Shown one piece after another: positions 24,399 to 35,719 of a stretch of DNA of 64,000 bases (within the stretch, counting starts at the first letter, position 1; every line of letters begins with the position of its first letter). Location of the stretch: the NCBI GenBank assembly GCA_028829895.1, contig CM054178.1, positions 86,486,058-86,550,057 of the forward strand. Reading direction: 5' to 3'. The position numbers were made by a program, and so were the translations under genes. Under the pieces are notes generated by a model. The model was not told where the DNA came from, searched no databases, and was given only the letters and a program-made list of their open reading frames with translations. Source of the stretch: Sinotaia quadrata. Taxonomy: Eukaryota; Mollusca; Gastropoda; Architaenioglossa; Viviparidae.

Positions 24399-27300
24399 AA
24401 GAGAGACGGTTGAGAGTGAAATGAATTCATTACTAGTACCACTGACAGTAGGAGAGCAGAAGAGAGAGATAGAGTGAGAGAGAAGACAAAACGAGCGAGA
24501 AAAAGGGATATAGACAGAGCGAACGAGAGGAAGAGATAGAGCGAGAGAGAGGCGAGCAAGGAAGGGATAGAGGGAAAGAGTGACAGCAGGCGAGTGAGAG
24601 ACAGAATGAGCGAGAAAGAGAGAGAACCCAGAACTTTTCTTCTGATAAAGGCAACTGGCCACTTCTAGAAAAGTAACCTAACAGTAAACAATTTTCCTTT
24701 CAGTAATCAATATGAATGGTGCTTACATAATGTGCTATTTTAAAAATAACAACAAAGTGTATTAACTTCAACTCCCCCCAAAATCCAAACTTGCAATTCT
24801 TGTATACATTACAGATGAAATGACATTGTAACTGTGGGAGAAATACTTTTTCTTCTTTTACATCTGCCAACAAATGCCATTTACAAAGATATTTCGAAAG
24901 TACAGATATTAGAGTGACATGCATGCGATGAAGGATGAGGATCCGTAGAGGCATACGGGATAGAGAGGCCCTAGGCCTAGATCCTAGTTCAAGAGGTCAG
25001 TGGTTCGATTCCCGCTCAGAATTAACCGAAACAGAGTAGATAGACAGTCTGTTTTTATATTTATTTCATTCTCACCTCACGATGGAGATTATAACGAAGA
25101 CGAAAATCACTTCATAGAAATTCACGTTCATGTCACCTGCTGTTACAAGGGTGCGCAGTTGAGAAATGTTTGCCATCATCAAGGCCACGTCCATCATCGC
25201 CTGGGCCGCCATCTTGCGTACTGTGTAATGGTTGTTGGCCACAAGGGGAGTGAACTACACGAGCAGGTTAATTTTCATTCTTTTATTCAGTAAAATAAAT
25301 ATTACTTCTACTGGAACACTGCAGTCTCACTGTACAAAAAATAACAGCTACATACTTCTACTGGAACACTGCAGTCTCACTGTACAAAAAATAACAGCTT
25401 ACATAATTCTACTGGAACACTGCAGTCTCACTGTACAAAAAATAACAGCTACATACTTCTACTGGAACACTGCAGTCTCACTGTACAAAAAATAACAGCT
25501 TACATACTTCTACTAGAACACTGCAGTCTCACTGTACAAAAAATAACAGCTACATACTTCTACTGGAACACTGCAGTCTCACTGTACAAAAAATAACAGC
25601 TACATACTTCTATTGGAACACTGCAGTCTAATGTACAAAAAATAACAGCTACATACTTCCACTGGAACACTGCAGTCTCACTGTACAAAAAATAACAGCT
25701 ACATACTTCTACTGGAACACTGCAGTCTCAATGTACAAAAAATAACAGCTACATACTTCTACTGGAACACTGCAGTCTCAATGTACAAAAATAACAGCTA
25801 CATACTTCTACTGGAACACTGCAGTCTCACTGTACAAAAAATAACAGCTACATACTTCTACTGGAACAAAGATACAACTTCAACGCCACAGACACAAGAC
25901 AAAATAAAGAGAATGCATAATTCATCAGAAGCACAACTCAACGACCAAAAAATAAAAACCAAACAAAAACGGCAACAGATGACTACGCCGAGCAAGCACC
26001 AAAACAAAACTCCAACAGCAACACCACCGCCAGCACTCCCCGAATACTCGTGAGGTGCACTACAGAACTAGTCACCAGGACTAATCACCAGGCCCAATCA
26101 CCTGGTCCTCTCACCAGGACCAATCTCCAGAACCAGTTTTAGTGTTTGGATAGTGTTGCAAAATATTCATCTTAGAAGACTGAGACAGGTGAAGGTCAAA
26201 TCACTTGTAGGGGTGAGATACTTCTCTACGCTATTCAGCTCTAATGAGAGATATATGTGGTTTTGTTTCTCAACACCACTCAGCTCGAATGAGAGATATC
26301 TGTGGTTTTGTTTGTCAACACCATTCAGCTCTAATGAAAGATATCTGTGGTTTTGTTTCTCTACGCCATTCAGCTCTAATGAGAGATATCTGTGGCTTTG
26401 TTTCTGCAATGAAGAGGATAGCTACCGCCAAGTGGCCGAATTCCTCTATTCTAAAAAAAACGCTCTAATAAAAGATAACTGTGCGTCCTTTTGCTCCTGC
26501 AGCGAAACGGAAATGATAACTGTTGTTGGAGATTAGTTAACCAGCACTATTTATTCTGAGAATGTCTACATGTACAAGAATTGACCAGTGAGAATGTCTA
26601 TATGTACAAGTATTGTGTACTGAGAATGTTACACGTAAAGTATTGTGTGTACATTTGTCTTGGCTATAAGACATTTGCCTGTACCCGCGTGCTAGATAAT
26701 TTTATGACGTCAGCCACTGTCTTCTGACAGTGTGCACGCCTATGTCTGATGACGTCAGCACAGTGCTCTGCTGATTGTACATTGTACTGCAAGCGTACAT
26801 CACTTGAATTGAAATTGTATATGCTTTATGGTTGTGGTGGTTGGTTGGAGAACTCTGTATTGTACTTATACAAGTGTATACAGTTTGGCTTCTGCTTGGC
26901 TCAGTTCTGGTAAAGGCTACCTGCTACACTACAGACGTGATTCTACCTCATCCTAGCTCTAGCTGTCAGTCACCCATCCTCAGTCAGCAATACTGTCTGA
27001 GAAGACGTCTTCCATTTGACTACAGAGGGTTTAGAAGTATCTTCCCCAGCGGAGATGACATACTGCATAATCACCCCTAATGGAGGTTAAACTACAAGTT
27101 ATGTTTAGAAGTATTACCATGTTCAGCTTGGCGAAAACATCTGCTCCATCCATTTCATCAGGACCCGGTTCTGAATGGTCCATTACACTTATTTCGTCAA
27201 AGTCCATTTCAGACTGGTCCATTACATGCTCCTCGACGCAGTTCGGCGAAACATCCTTCGAACAGACACCGTTCCCACTGGAGATAAATTTAGAACACAT

Positions 27301-28847
27301 GCAGCGTACAATTTATCGTGCACTTGCGTATGCTTGTTTGTACACTTAATGTAAACAACGTAATCACTGCATAGACTTGCGCTAGTGCCTGTTTGTACGC
27401 TTAATGTAAACAATGTAATCACTGCATATACTTGCGTATGCTTGTTTGTACACTTAATGTAAACAACGTAATCACTGCGTATACTTGTGCTAGTGCTTGT
27501 TTGTACACTTAATGTAATCAACGTAATCACTTCATATACTTGCGTATGCTTGTTTGTACACTTAATGTAAACAACGTAATCACTGCATATAGTTGTGCTA
27601 GTGCCTGTTTGTATCACTAAACGCAAACAACGTAATCACTTCATATACTTGTGCTAGTGCTTGTTTGTACACTTAATGTAAACAATGTAATCACTGCGTA
27701 TACTTGTGCTAGTGCCTGTTTGTATCACTAAACGCAAACAACGTAATCACTTCATAGACTTGTGCTAGTGCTTGTTTGTATCACTTAACGCAAACAACAC
27801 TAACACTGCACGAACTTGTATTAGAGTTTGTTTGTTCGCTGGTTGTTGTGGGTGGGTATTTTCTTTCTTAAGTCGCACTCAGAATGCGAAAAGGAATCTT
27901 AAAACTGCTGTGGAAAAGTTCTATTAAAAATATTTTAGGTCAAAGCAAAAGAATGATGGATTTGTGTGTGCTGTGTTATTATAAAAAGTGCATTACTTTT
28001 TTGTGTCCTGCAATGCGACTGTTTCTGTCTCAGGGTATCTAAAAAGAATAGAATGTTCTGCAATCCCGATATTTTTCCTTGGAGTTGTCTAAAAAGAGTG
28101 TTTTGCAGTCCTACTGTTTCTGTCTGAAATAGTCTAAAATCGTGTTTTGCAGGCCTACTGTTTCTGAAATTGTTGCAGTCCGACTGTTTCTGTATAAAAT
28201 TGTTTTAAAAGAGTGTTTTGCAGTCCAACTGTTTCTGTCTAAAATTATCATAAAATAGTGTTTTGCAGTCCTACTGTTTTCTGTCTGAAATTGTCTAAAA
28301 ACGTGTTTTGCCTGTTTCTGAAATTGTATAAAAAGAGTGTTTTGCAGTCCTACTGATTTCTGTCTGAAATTGTCTAAAAACTTGTTTTGCAGTCCTACTG
28401 TTTCTGTCTGAAATTAACTGAGAAAAACAGAATGTTCTGCAGTCTGACTGTTTCTTTCTGAAATTGTCTAAAAAAAATAGTGTTTTCTGCATTCCGACTA
28501 TTTCTGTCTGAAATTATCTGAACAGTATACAATGTTCTGCAGGTCCATATACTCTTAAATATAGACTTTATAATAGTGTTTGGCCTTAGTAAATTCATTC
28601 ATGAACTTCTCAAAGAACATTCTTCACAACAGAACAACCAGAGCAATCAAGGTTGCAAAAACAATATATCAGCAAATGAAATACTAAAATCAAACCAATT
28701 CTGTCTGAATAGCTTAACGGAAACGACAAAGAAACAGACAATTTATTTTTTTGCTCACGTCTCAAGATCAACTTTTTGGCCATTATCGTCGGCGACACAC
28801 ATCGATGTCGACGAGTCATCAAGCGGCGTGGCGAAACGGACTGACAT
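23959..28847 (-). CDS. NINJ: ninjurin family membrane protein, copy 2 (4 exons)
   Basis: Tandem paralog of the ninjurin at 5847-15526. Coding exons (minus strand) are 28759-28847, 27118-27277, 25076-25254 and 23959-24268, totalling 738 bp or 245 aa plus stop, with GT–AG introns in phases 2, 0 and 2 exactly as in copy 1. Residues 1-83 are an acidic leader; exon 2 holds two related units, VMDQSEMDFDEIS and VMDHSEPGPDEMD. The ninjurin domain begins at NHYTVRKMAAQAMMDVALMM (residue 91). Predicted membrane helices are residues about 130-155 and 209-229, ending NMFITGFGI. The loop between them is about 53 residues and basic (RRKGSQYH, RAFRRLSLK), unlike the loop of copy 1. Exons 3 and 4 are nearly certain. 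Exons 1 and 2 rest on phase fit, acceptor and donor motifs and the matching leader architecture. A long frame at 24005-24559 is a shadow of exon 4. Confidence 0.87.
24326..24406. repeat. (TG)n(AG)n compound microsatellite
   Basis: A TG run passes directly into a GA run inside intron 3 of ninjurin copy 2. It starts 57 bp upstream of the exon 4 acceptor, so on the sense strand it is a long CT then CA tract before the splice site. Confidence 0.97.
24407..25075. other. intron 3 of ninjurin copy 2; purine-rich, with a B-box-like motif
   Basis: Purine-rich (GAGA) sequence to about 24630, then AT-rich. At 24995-25015 a GGTTCGATTCCCGC motif matches a tRNA B box and a TAGGCCTAGA stretch lies before it. 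No full tRNA can be folded, so it may be a SINE remnant or chance. Confidence 0.35.
25301..25867. repeat. 50-bp minisatellite upstream of ninjurin copy 2 exon 3
   Basis: About eleven units of 50 bp (ACTTCTACTGGAACACTGCA, GTCTCACTGTACAAAAAATA, ACAGCTACAT). It begins 46 bp before the exon 3 acceptor. In the sense (minus) direction each unit contains TTATTTTTTGTACAG, which looks like a 3' splice site. Confidence 0.97.
26221..26405. repeat. 45-bp tandem repeat, 4 copies
   Basis: Four units of about 45 bp with CAGCTCTAATGAGAGATATC and TGTGGTTTTGTTTCT, in intron 2 of ninjurin copy 2. A 127-aa plus-strand frame through it is a by-product, since 45 is a multiple of three. Confidence 0.93.
27321..27806. 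repeat. 53-bp minisatellite upstream of ninjurin copy 2 exon 2
   Basis: About nine units of 53 bp, each with GCTTGTTTGTACACTTAATG, TAAACAACGTAATCACT and an ACTTGYGY segment. Two alternating unit types (CGTATGCTTG and GCTAGTGCTTG) suggest a higher-order pattern. It starts 43 bp before the exon 2 acceptor. Confidence 0.95.
28020..28545. repeat. diverged minisatellite, about 45-bp unit
   Basis: About ten diverged units of GCAGTCCTACTGTTTCTGTC, TGAAATTGTCTAAAAA, GTGTTTT in intron 1 of ninjurin copy 2, with several truncated units. Sense-strand units contain CTCTTTTTAG and AATTTCAG, both acceptor-like. Confidence 0.9.
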
Positions 28848-29550
28848 CCCGATCAAGGATTTCGCTGCACCTGAAGTCCGGGATGTGTCAGGGTGTGTCC
28901 AGATGTGTCAGGATGTGTCCAGATGTGTTTCTAAACTCCCGCTGCACTCGATGTCAGGATGTTTCCTTCAACAAGTGTTTCTAGATTAGTGCTCGACGTC
29001 CATTTAAGTTAGGATGGGATGTTTCCTTCAGCAAGCGTTTCTAGACTTCAGAACTGCCCGGATGTATAGAATATTTCCTCCAGGAAGTGTTTGTAACAGA
29101 GATCCAAATACAGTTCGACCAGTGCTATGGTTCTATAGCGAATCAACAAACGAGAGCACTAGAACCAGCATTACACTTTTGTACGAGTAACGCTCCTATT
29201 CTCATGGGAGGTAAGTATGGAAAGAGGTAAAGAAATAGAAATAGCCAATTTTATGATTATTTACGGTGTTTATATAATTTCAGGGTCCTTCCCCTTTAAC
29301 CGTGTAGGACCAATCGTGGATCAGGATTACGACCCCGCGAGTGGACAGCCTGCGGTTTTATTATTAGCTTATTTACATTTCGGCAAAAATATAATGCAAG
29401 ACGGCAAATACTTGGCTTAACACCGTAAAGATACGTCTAAGTTAATTTATTGGAAGGTTTTCGATCACTGTAAATGTGTCTATCGTACGCACACACCATC
29501 TCCATTTCCGCTATTGATAATACAATACGATCAGGCTCGAATAACACAGT
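28848..29550. other. 5' flank of ninjurin copy 2
   Basis: Upstream of the ninjurin copy 2 start codon. It contains short CAGGATGTGTCCAGATGTGT repeats at 28878-28930 and related GGATGTTTCCTTCA phrases to about 29090. No promoter motif could be defended. Confidence 0.45.
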
Positions 29551-29935
29551 TTCCACAAAGCCATTGCGCATACAAATACAACTTCCAGAAAGACATCACG
29601 TACATATGCAGCTCTCACAAAGCCATTAGCATACAGATACAGCTTTCACAAAGCCATTAGCATACAGATACAGCTTCCACAAAGCCATTAGCATACAGAT
29701 ACAGCTTTCACAAAGCCATTAGCATACAGATACAGCTTCCACAAAGCCATTAGCATACAGATACAGCTTTTACAATGCCAATACATACAAATACAGCTTT
29801 CACAAAGCCAATACATACAGATTTCACAAAGCCAATACATACAGATACAGCTTTCACAAAGCCATTAGCATACAGATACAGCTTACAGAGCCAATACATA
29901 CAGACACAAAGCCATTAGCATACAAATACAGCTTA
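29551..29935. repeat. 31-bp minisatellite, about 12 copies
   Basis: Units of 31 bp (CACAAAGCCATTAGCATACA, GATACAGCTTT) with truncated and diverged members near the right end. Confidence 0.95.
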
Positions 29936-32302
29936 AGAAATTTCTTCGATAAAGTATAGAACTTTTAATTATGAAACAACTCTGAGGAAAGACAGGAACT
30001 TACTTATATGTAATTTTAAACTATATACTTAACTATTGAACGTTACACAGCCAGTGACGTCAGCGATGACGTTAAAGAGAGCTCATCCCATTATTAGACT
30101 TTTAAATGGCATTAAAATAAAAGAACGTTTATCGAATTAGTATAATTAAATAGGTAAATAGTTATTGTTACGTTATTTAGATCTCGACAGAGGGCAAAAA
30201 CCTATCATACTCTAAACTTGGGCATCTGATAACACTTTTAATTGCGCCACTGTAGTCATTATCTTCCTGACTACACACGAACGTTTGACTTCGCGTGGCT
30301 TGGATAAGATTACCGCTGAGCAGTTAGCTAAATGTCGACAGCTGTCAGACCCCGAAAACATCATCGCAGCATCAAACGATTCCATCGAGATAACGAGTTG
30401 ATTTGATGGCCGTCTTGATGAACTTCACTTCGAGTTTGCTAAGTGTTTGGTTATAATTCACATCGTATTATAATAATATATATGGGTTTCTGTGTCATGG
30501 TGGTCTGTATTAGTTTGATAGCCGTTGAGCTGTTCAGATAACATATCTTGGGAGTATCATTAATTAGATTATTAAATCACTCTGTGAAAATTAAATCTAC
30601 ACAGCAAGTGTTTACCACTCATTAGGTCACTGAACTGACCGCAGTATAGAGCATGGATTAAACCGGAAGTATTTTTTGTTGTTGTTGGTAGATTTACAAA
30701 CGGGGGAAAATACTCATTTGATCTAAGCAATTTCAACCTTTAAATTTAATTATACGACACAACTTGAGATATTTATAGATTTATTATCGTTTGACGCACA
30801 CAAACACAGCTTGATATATTTATAGATTTGTTATCGTTTAGCCGCATACACAACTTGATATATTTTTAGATTTATTGTTTAGCCGCATACACAGCTTGAT
30901 ACATTTATAGATTTATTATCTGTTAGCCGCACACAAATAGTCTTAGGTGTCTTGTGCGCAATTGCGCGCGTTTCTCTAGTGACTTTTAAAAAAAACAAAA
31001 ATGTCTAGAGCCACTGACACTTAAAATGAAAATTTTATTAGTTTCATTGTGAGATTTTCTTACAGCCACACCATCACCGCTTCCACCCCACCAGGTTCAG
31101 CATTGGATAATTATCTATTTGGTGCTGATAAACAACGCTGCAGCCATAGTTATCAAATATTCTAGCAAAGAAGCAGCAGTAGATTTTGCACAAATTTTAT
31201 TTGAATTAAATATTGCTTTCTCAAAATTATTAAGACGTTCTATTATTAGTATTTCTGTTTACTGCTCGGTTACTGGTTATTTTAAATAACTGTAGAATTT
31301 TCAATTTATAATATTAGATTTAAAGACCAATACACAAAATCTATGTAAATAATGGTTTTTATTTCTGCCTTAGCGGTCCGCAAAATATTCCTATTTTCAC
31401 TGGTCCACAGGTGTAAAAAGGTTGAAGACCACTGATACAGATGGTAAAAATATTTGCGGTTATAGAAATTATCTAAAGCAGGAGCATCAAGTGACTGTTA
31501 ATGCAAACATTATCTTTGCACAAGTGGGCAGTCTGTGTTAATTATTACAAGGGATGGCCATTGTAGATTCATTTTATTTAGTTTCTTTTTGTAAGTATAT
31601 TCACAGTCATTTTGCTTTTGGATTCATTATCTTTACCTTTAGTTTTATTAAGTGTTTAATACGTTTGTACAGACAGTATTTTTATTTTCAATTATTTGTA
31701 GTGCTTTGAGCTTGTAAAAGATTAAGTACTTTAAGTCTTTATTATTATTACTATTTTCTTAATTACACGTAATAAAAAACAAACATGTTTGCTACTTAAG
31801 TGTTCAATTTATGTTGACACACTTATGTTCAGCTTCAGTGTTAATTTGTTGTAGATTTTTATTTTAAAAAAAAAAAGAACTTAACTCAAAATACACAATC
31901 TGTATGTACATGAGGTGTGTTCAGAGCACCAGATTCAACCAAGCCAAGTTTTCCCTATTCCAAGCTTGGGATTGTCAGATTAGTGCAGATCTTATGCACC
32001 ATTTCATGTGAAGTACTAACAAGCACCCAGGCTATCTAATTTAAGGAAATTAATCTAAATATTAACAGCCACAGAAGGCAGGGATAGCCCACAAACATGC
32101 AAATTTTTTTTTAAATGTTGTAATTGTGAGCAGTCGTTTTCCTTTTCTTTTAAAAGAATTCAAGTTTTTCAGTGTGACTAGTATATCCCTTCAACCAAGA
32201 TATTCACAACTGCATGTACTTCAAAATATCAACAAAGAAAACCCTTAACAAGAGTAGACAAGTTCAAGGCATCCATTTCCCTAAAAAAAATTTTGCCATC
32301 TC

Positions 32303-32333
<31 letters not shown>

Positions 32334-32449
32334 GTGCTGGCTCCTGAAAAATTACTGTTTTATTTATCCTTGTCTATTACTAAAATTATCTGTATAAAAA
32401 ACATGTGATTAATATTTGTGGTACTATCCATAAGTCATAATTTCTGTAA
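29936..32449. other. intergenic; short tandem repeat and a hAT-like end
   Basis: About 30755-30950 has four diverged units of roughly 44 bp built on CTTGATATATTTATAGATTT. At 31375-31440 the minus strand reads CAGTGGTCTTCAACCTTTTT, a form typical of one end of non-autonomous hAT transposons; no matching second end was found. The rest is unremarkable AT-rich DNA. Confidence 0.45.
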
Positions 32450-33320
32450 AGGGTACGTAACTCCAATCCAGCCTCACCTTGTTGCACAAGGTTCTACTTT
32501 TGGACCAGTTCCTGATATCCTCTACACACCTCTCTTAAGCATTATCAATCGTTTCCCAGTCGTCATATAAGTTATAATTTTGCTGACTCTCGGATGTATA
32601 AATTTGGCCTTCTTAAGGATAGTGCATTTCTGATAAGTCATTGATAAAATATAACAATCTCCAGATGAAGAATAAGAATGAAGGCAAACTGATCACTTCA
32701 AAACAAATATAATTTCCACAACTAAGATTCTCTTCAACAATTAGTTTTGATGGCATTCCCACCAGATTTTGCCAATGACTGAGAAATCTCTGCCATACTC
32801 AAAAGTACTCTTGTATTATTTCATGTCACAAATACATGCAGTGTTGAGATGACTACCTCTGAGTTGCAACTTTGTCAAAACAGCTCAGGTGTTTGTGTCC
32901 TTTAGAGATAAATGCAACTCCCTTCTATCCAGTTCACCACACTTGCAGCAGATTGTTCAAAGAGCTTGAGTCATCAGAAGTCAATATTCTACTAATCTTC
33001 TTCACTGGCTGCCTGTTTAGTCCGGAATCAAACAAGATGCTCCGCACTTTGCTATGATTCAGGGATTCCAACCCAAAAGTACCTACCTGACATACTGTAT
33101 ATATCCCAGTTCAGTACTTGAATTCTTCAGACATGTATATCCTTTATGTTCTCATCAGGAAAACCAAAACATATGGTCAAAATTCTGCCTAATTTCAGAG
33201 TCCTTGACTCTGAAATTGAACTGATTTTGAACTGACTCTAATTGGATATATGCATCATATCTTTCAAAGAGGGTCTGAAAACATATTTTTCATCTACAAC
33301 TCTAGGCTTTACTGTCAAGA
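32450..33320 (+). pseudogene. LINE reverse transcriptase relic (CR1/L2-like)
   Basis: A decayed non-LTR retrotransposon, readable only in pieces. In order along the plus strand are QGSTFGPVPDILYTPLLSII (compare the RT motif PQGS.LGP) near 32490-32550, YNFADSRMYKF where FADDSQ is expected at about 32570-32605, a C-N-S-L-L stretch near 32910, LHWLPV at about 33003-33020, KTKTYGQ at about 33160, and SFKEGLKTYF at about 33260-33295, the usual last conserved piece. Frameshifts and stops separate all of them. The RT catalytic aspartate pair is damaged. It is not functional. The 5' part of the element is not visible. Confidence 0.75.
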
Positions 33321-35142
33321 GTTTATTTGCTTAACACCTGTGTTCTTTGTTATGTCTTTAAATATGCACATTGTTCCATGTTTGTTTTTGCATTGTGTTC
33401 TATACAAAATGATAGTTTTGTTTGTTGCTGTAATACTCATGTTTTAATATATATTATGAGCTCATTATTGAGTACTGCTATAAACTTCATACGTTCATTT
33501 TGTATTGTTTTTATTTAATATTGTAAAACATTTAGAATTTATTTGTATTGAATATTAAACACCCTTATTGTCATTGTTACCAATATTATTATGCAAGACC
33601 AAATCTTGTTCACTTTAATCAAAAAAAAAAGAAAATTAAAAAAAATTCTTTTAATTATAGTTTATGCTAGATCAGTGGTTCCCAAAACGGTTCCAAACTC
33701 ACGTCACTCATTTTAGGTTCTGAAAATCATTCAAAGCAAACTGATCTTGTGGAGTCACACATAAAGACAAAGCCTCTTGTACATTTCCAAGTATGAAGAA
33801 AATGGTCGGTGACTTTTCACTTCATTCAAAGACCTCAGGAACAGTTTAAAAGATATTTCATCAGTTCATCATCAATGAGTATATGAATACCTTACTGGTG
33901 AATCCTTTTATTTGCCAACTAGAGGTAACAAAAATGGTTAGTTCGACTGCAAATCAGAAGAGAAGTGGAACTCAAGATTTTGGGCCTTCAAAATGATATT
34001 GTTCTCAAATTTGCAACAAATGACATTTTTTTAATTTATAGGGTACACAATAAGTCTTAATTTGATTCTATTTATCTATTCTGTGAACTGTTGTTAACAA
34101 TGAGCATAATATAGTCAAAATACATATCTTGACTTACAGATGGGCAACTTGACTGCTTACAAAGAGGAATATAATTTTACTCATTCAACTGTAAAAAACT
34201 GGCTAATGAAATGGAGTGTCAAAAATAATACTTATTTATTACAATAAAAGCATATGAATTAATATAATTTCTCTATTCTATTCTGATGAGCTCTTATGAA
34301 TATTATTCATATTTGTATGCTTATAGAAATCCAGGTACATGTAACAATAAAAATTTGCTTAACTTTTTTCATATTTATGTTTACTTGTTGAAATTCAGAT
34401 GCAAGTAAAATAGAAAGAATATTTTTAATTAAACACATCCGGCTTCTATGCTAAAGTAAGAATAATAAATACATTTCGGTCACTAGTTCAACAATATTGT
34501 ATACTTAGAAATAAATAAAATGAACACTATGCTACTGCTAGATTATACACAAAACTGGGTTTTTCCATAACACATTTACTGCAATATGATAAGTAAATAC
34601 TGATAACTATATTATCATTTTATGATATACATCCATACATATTTACTAGGTATACAGATAAGCAATTGCATCAGAGCAAATCACAATACACTTACAAATA
34701 AATAAAGTAAACAACCCCTTCAGTCACACAAAAACATTACATAATGGAAAATCTTTACAAAGGTTCAAATATTAGTATCTAATATAAATGTTTACAAATT
34801 AAAGTATTTTGTATTATGCATTTTCACACAAATGCAATGAAAAGCTTAAGAAAGCAGTATACAAAACAAAAAGAAAACACTGTTGAAAAGATAACCCTAC
34901 CATTTACCAGTAGGTTATGAGGAAAACAAAAGTTGTTTTATTTATATATAAACAAAAATATAGGTATCAGTTTATTTTGAGGCATACAGATATATTTTCA
35001 TTTATATATAACAGATGAGCATGATTTATTGAATTAAGTAGCAAAATTTAAAAATAAAACACTGACAACTCACAGCCATCCTGGTTAAATAGATGAAAGA
35101 CACATGGTATAAGAATACACACACAAGCACATCAGAAGACTA
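33321..35142. other. intergenic, nothing recognised
   Basis: Very AT-rich, with many stop codons in all frames. At 33670-33690 there is a GATCAGTGGTTCCCAAA phrase like a hAT-element end, but no second end was found. Confidence 0.45.
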
Positions 35143-35487
35143 GTTAAATCTGGGGTTCTTAACCTTTCTTGTGCCATGGACCCCTTAATAATTTGGTGAA
35201 ACCTATGGATCCCCTTCTCAGAATAAAGGTTTTAAATGCAAAAAATTAAAAACATAGGATTTTGCAGGAAACAAGTTATTCTGAAATGCTGTTATCAAAA
35301 TATTAACACAAAAATTGGTGGCAAAATCACAGGAACTGCTAATGCTGTCGCTTGTTGCCAACATTCATAATAGAAGAAAATGCTAAATTTCAGTTAGTGA
35401 AAATAAAGATGTAATATTTTCCCCATGCAAGTTCACAGAATCCACCCAACCCCAGTGGACCCCAGGTTAAGAACCCCTGATTTTAAC
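35143..35487. mobile_element. 345-bp non-autonomous element with hAT-like termini
   Basis: The left end reads CTGGGGTTCTTAACCT (35150-35165) and the right end AGGTTAAGAACCCCTG (35464-35479), an inverted pair with one mismatch; the inversion extends loosely outward to 35143 and 35487. The body includes GTGCCATGGACCCC, CCTTCTCAGAATAA and GTGGACCCCAGG. There is no ORF. An 8-bp target duplication is not evident. The terminal motif and size fit a hAT-type MITE. Confidence 0.65.
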
Positions 35488-35719
35488 AGACATGACTGTC
35501 TCAGCTTATCTTGATTAAAGATACAAATATTCATACACAACCGAATAAAAAAATACATAGTATGAATATGTACAGAAATTCTCAAGTTTGGTACACAATG
35601 TAAAATTCAATGTGTTGAAATATAAAAAGAAAAAAAATCAAGACTATCATCAATCACCAATTTATCTTGAGTAGATATAAAAATACATTAAATAAATTCA
35701 TATACAACTAAGCAGAATT

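Noticed and set aside
24005..24559. 184-aa frame, minus strand, with Leu-Ser and His-Thr repeats
   Set aside because: Its first part is the GA/TG microsatellite and its second part is a wrong-frame reading of ninjurin copy 2 exon 4; the correct frame gives QIAFAFLIVILW and NMFITGFG.
24963..25015. Possible tRNA gene (B-box GGTTCGATTCC)
   Set aside because: No acceptor stem or anticodon arm can be formed around it; kept only as a possible SINE remnant.
33660..33700. Second hAT-like terminus (GATCAGTGGTTCCCAAA)
   Set aside because: No inverted partner or target duplication found within several hundred bases, so not listed as an element.
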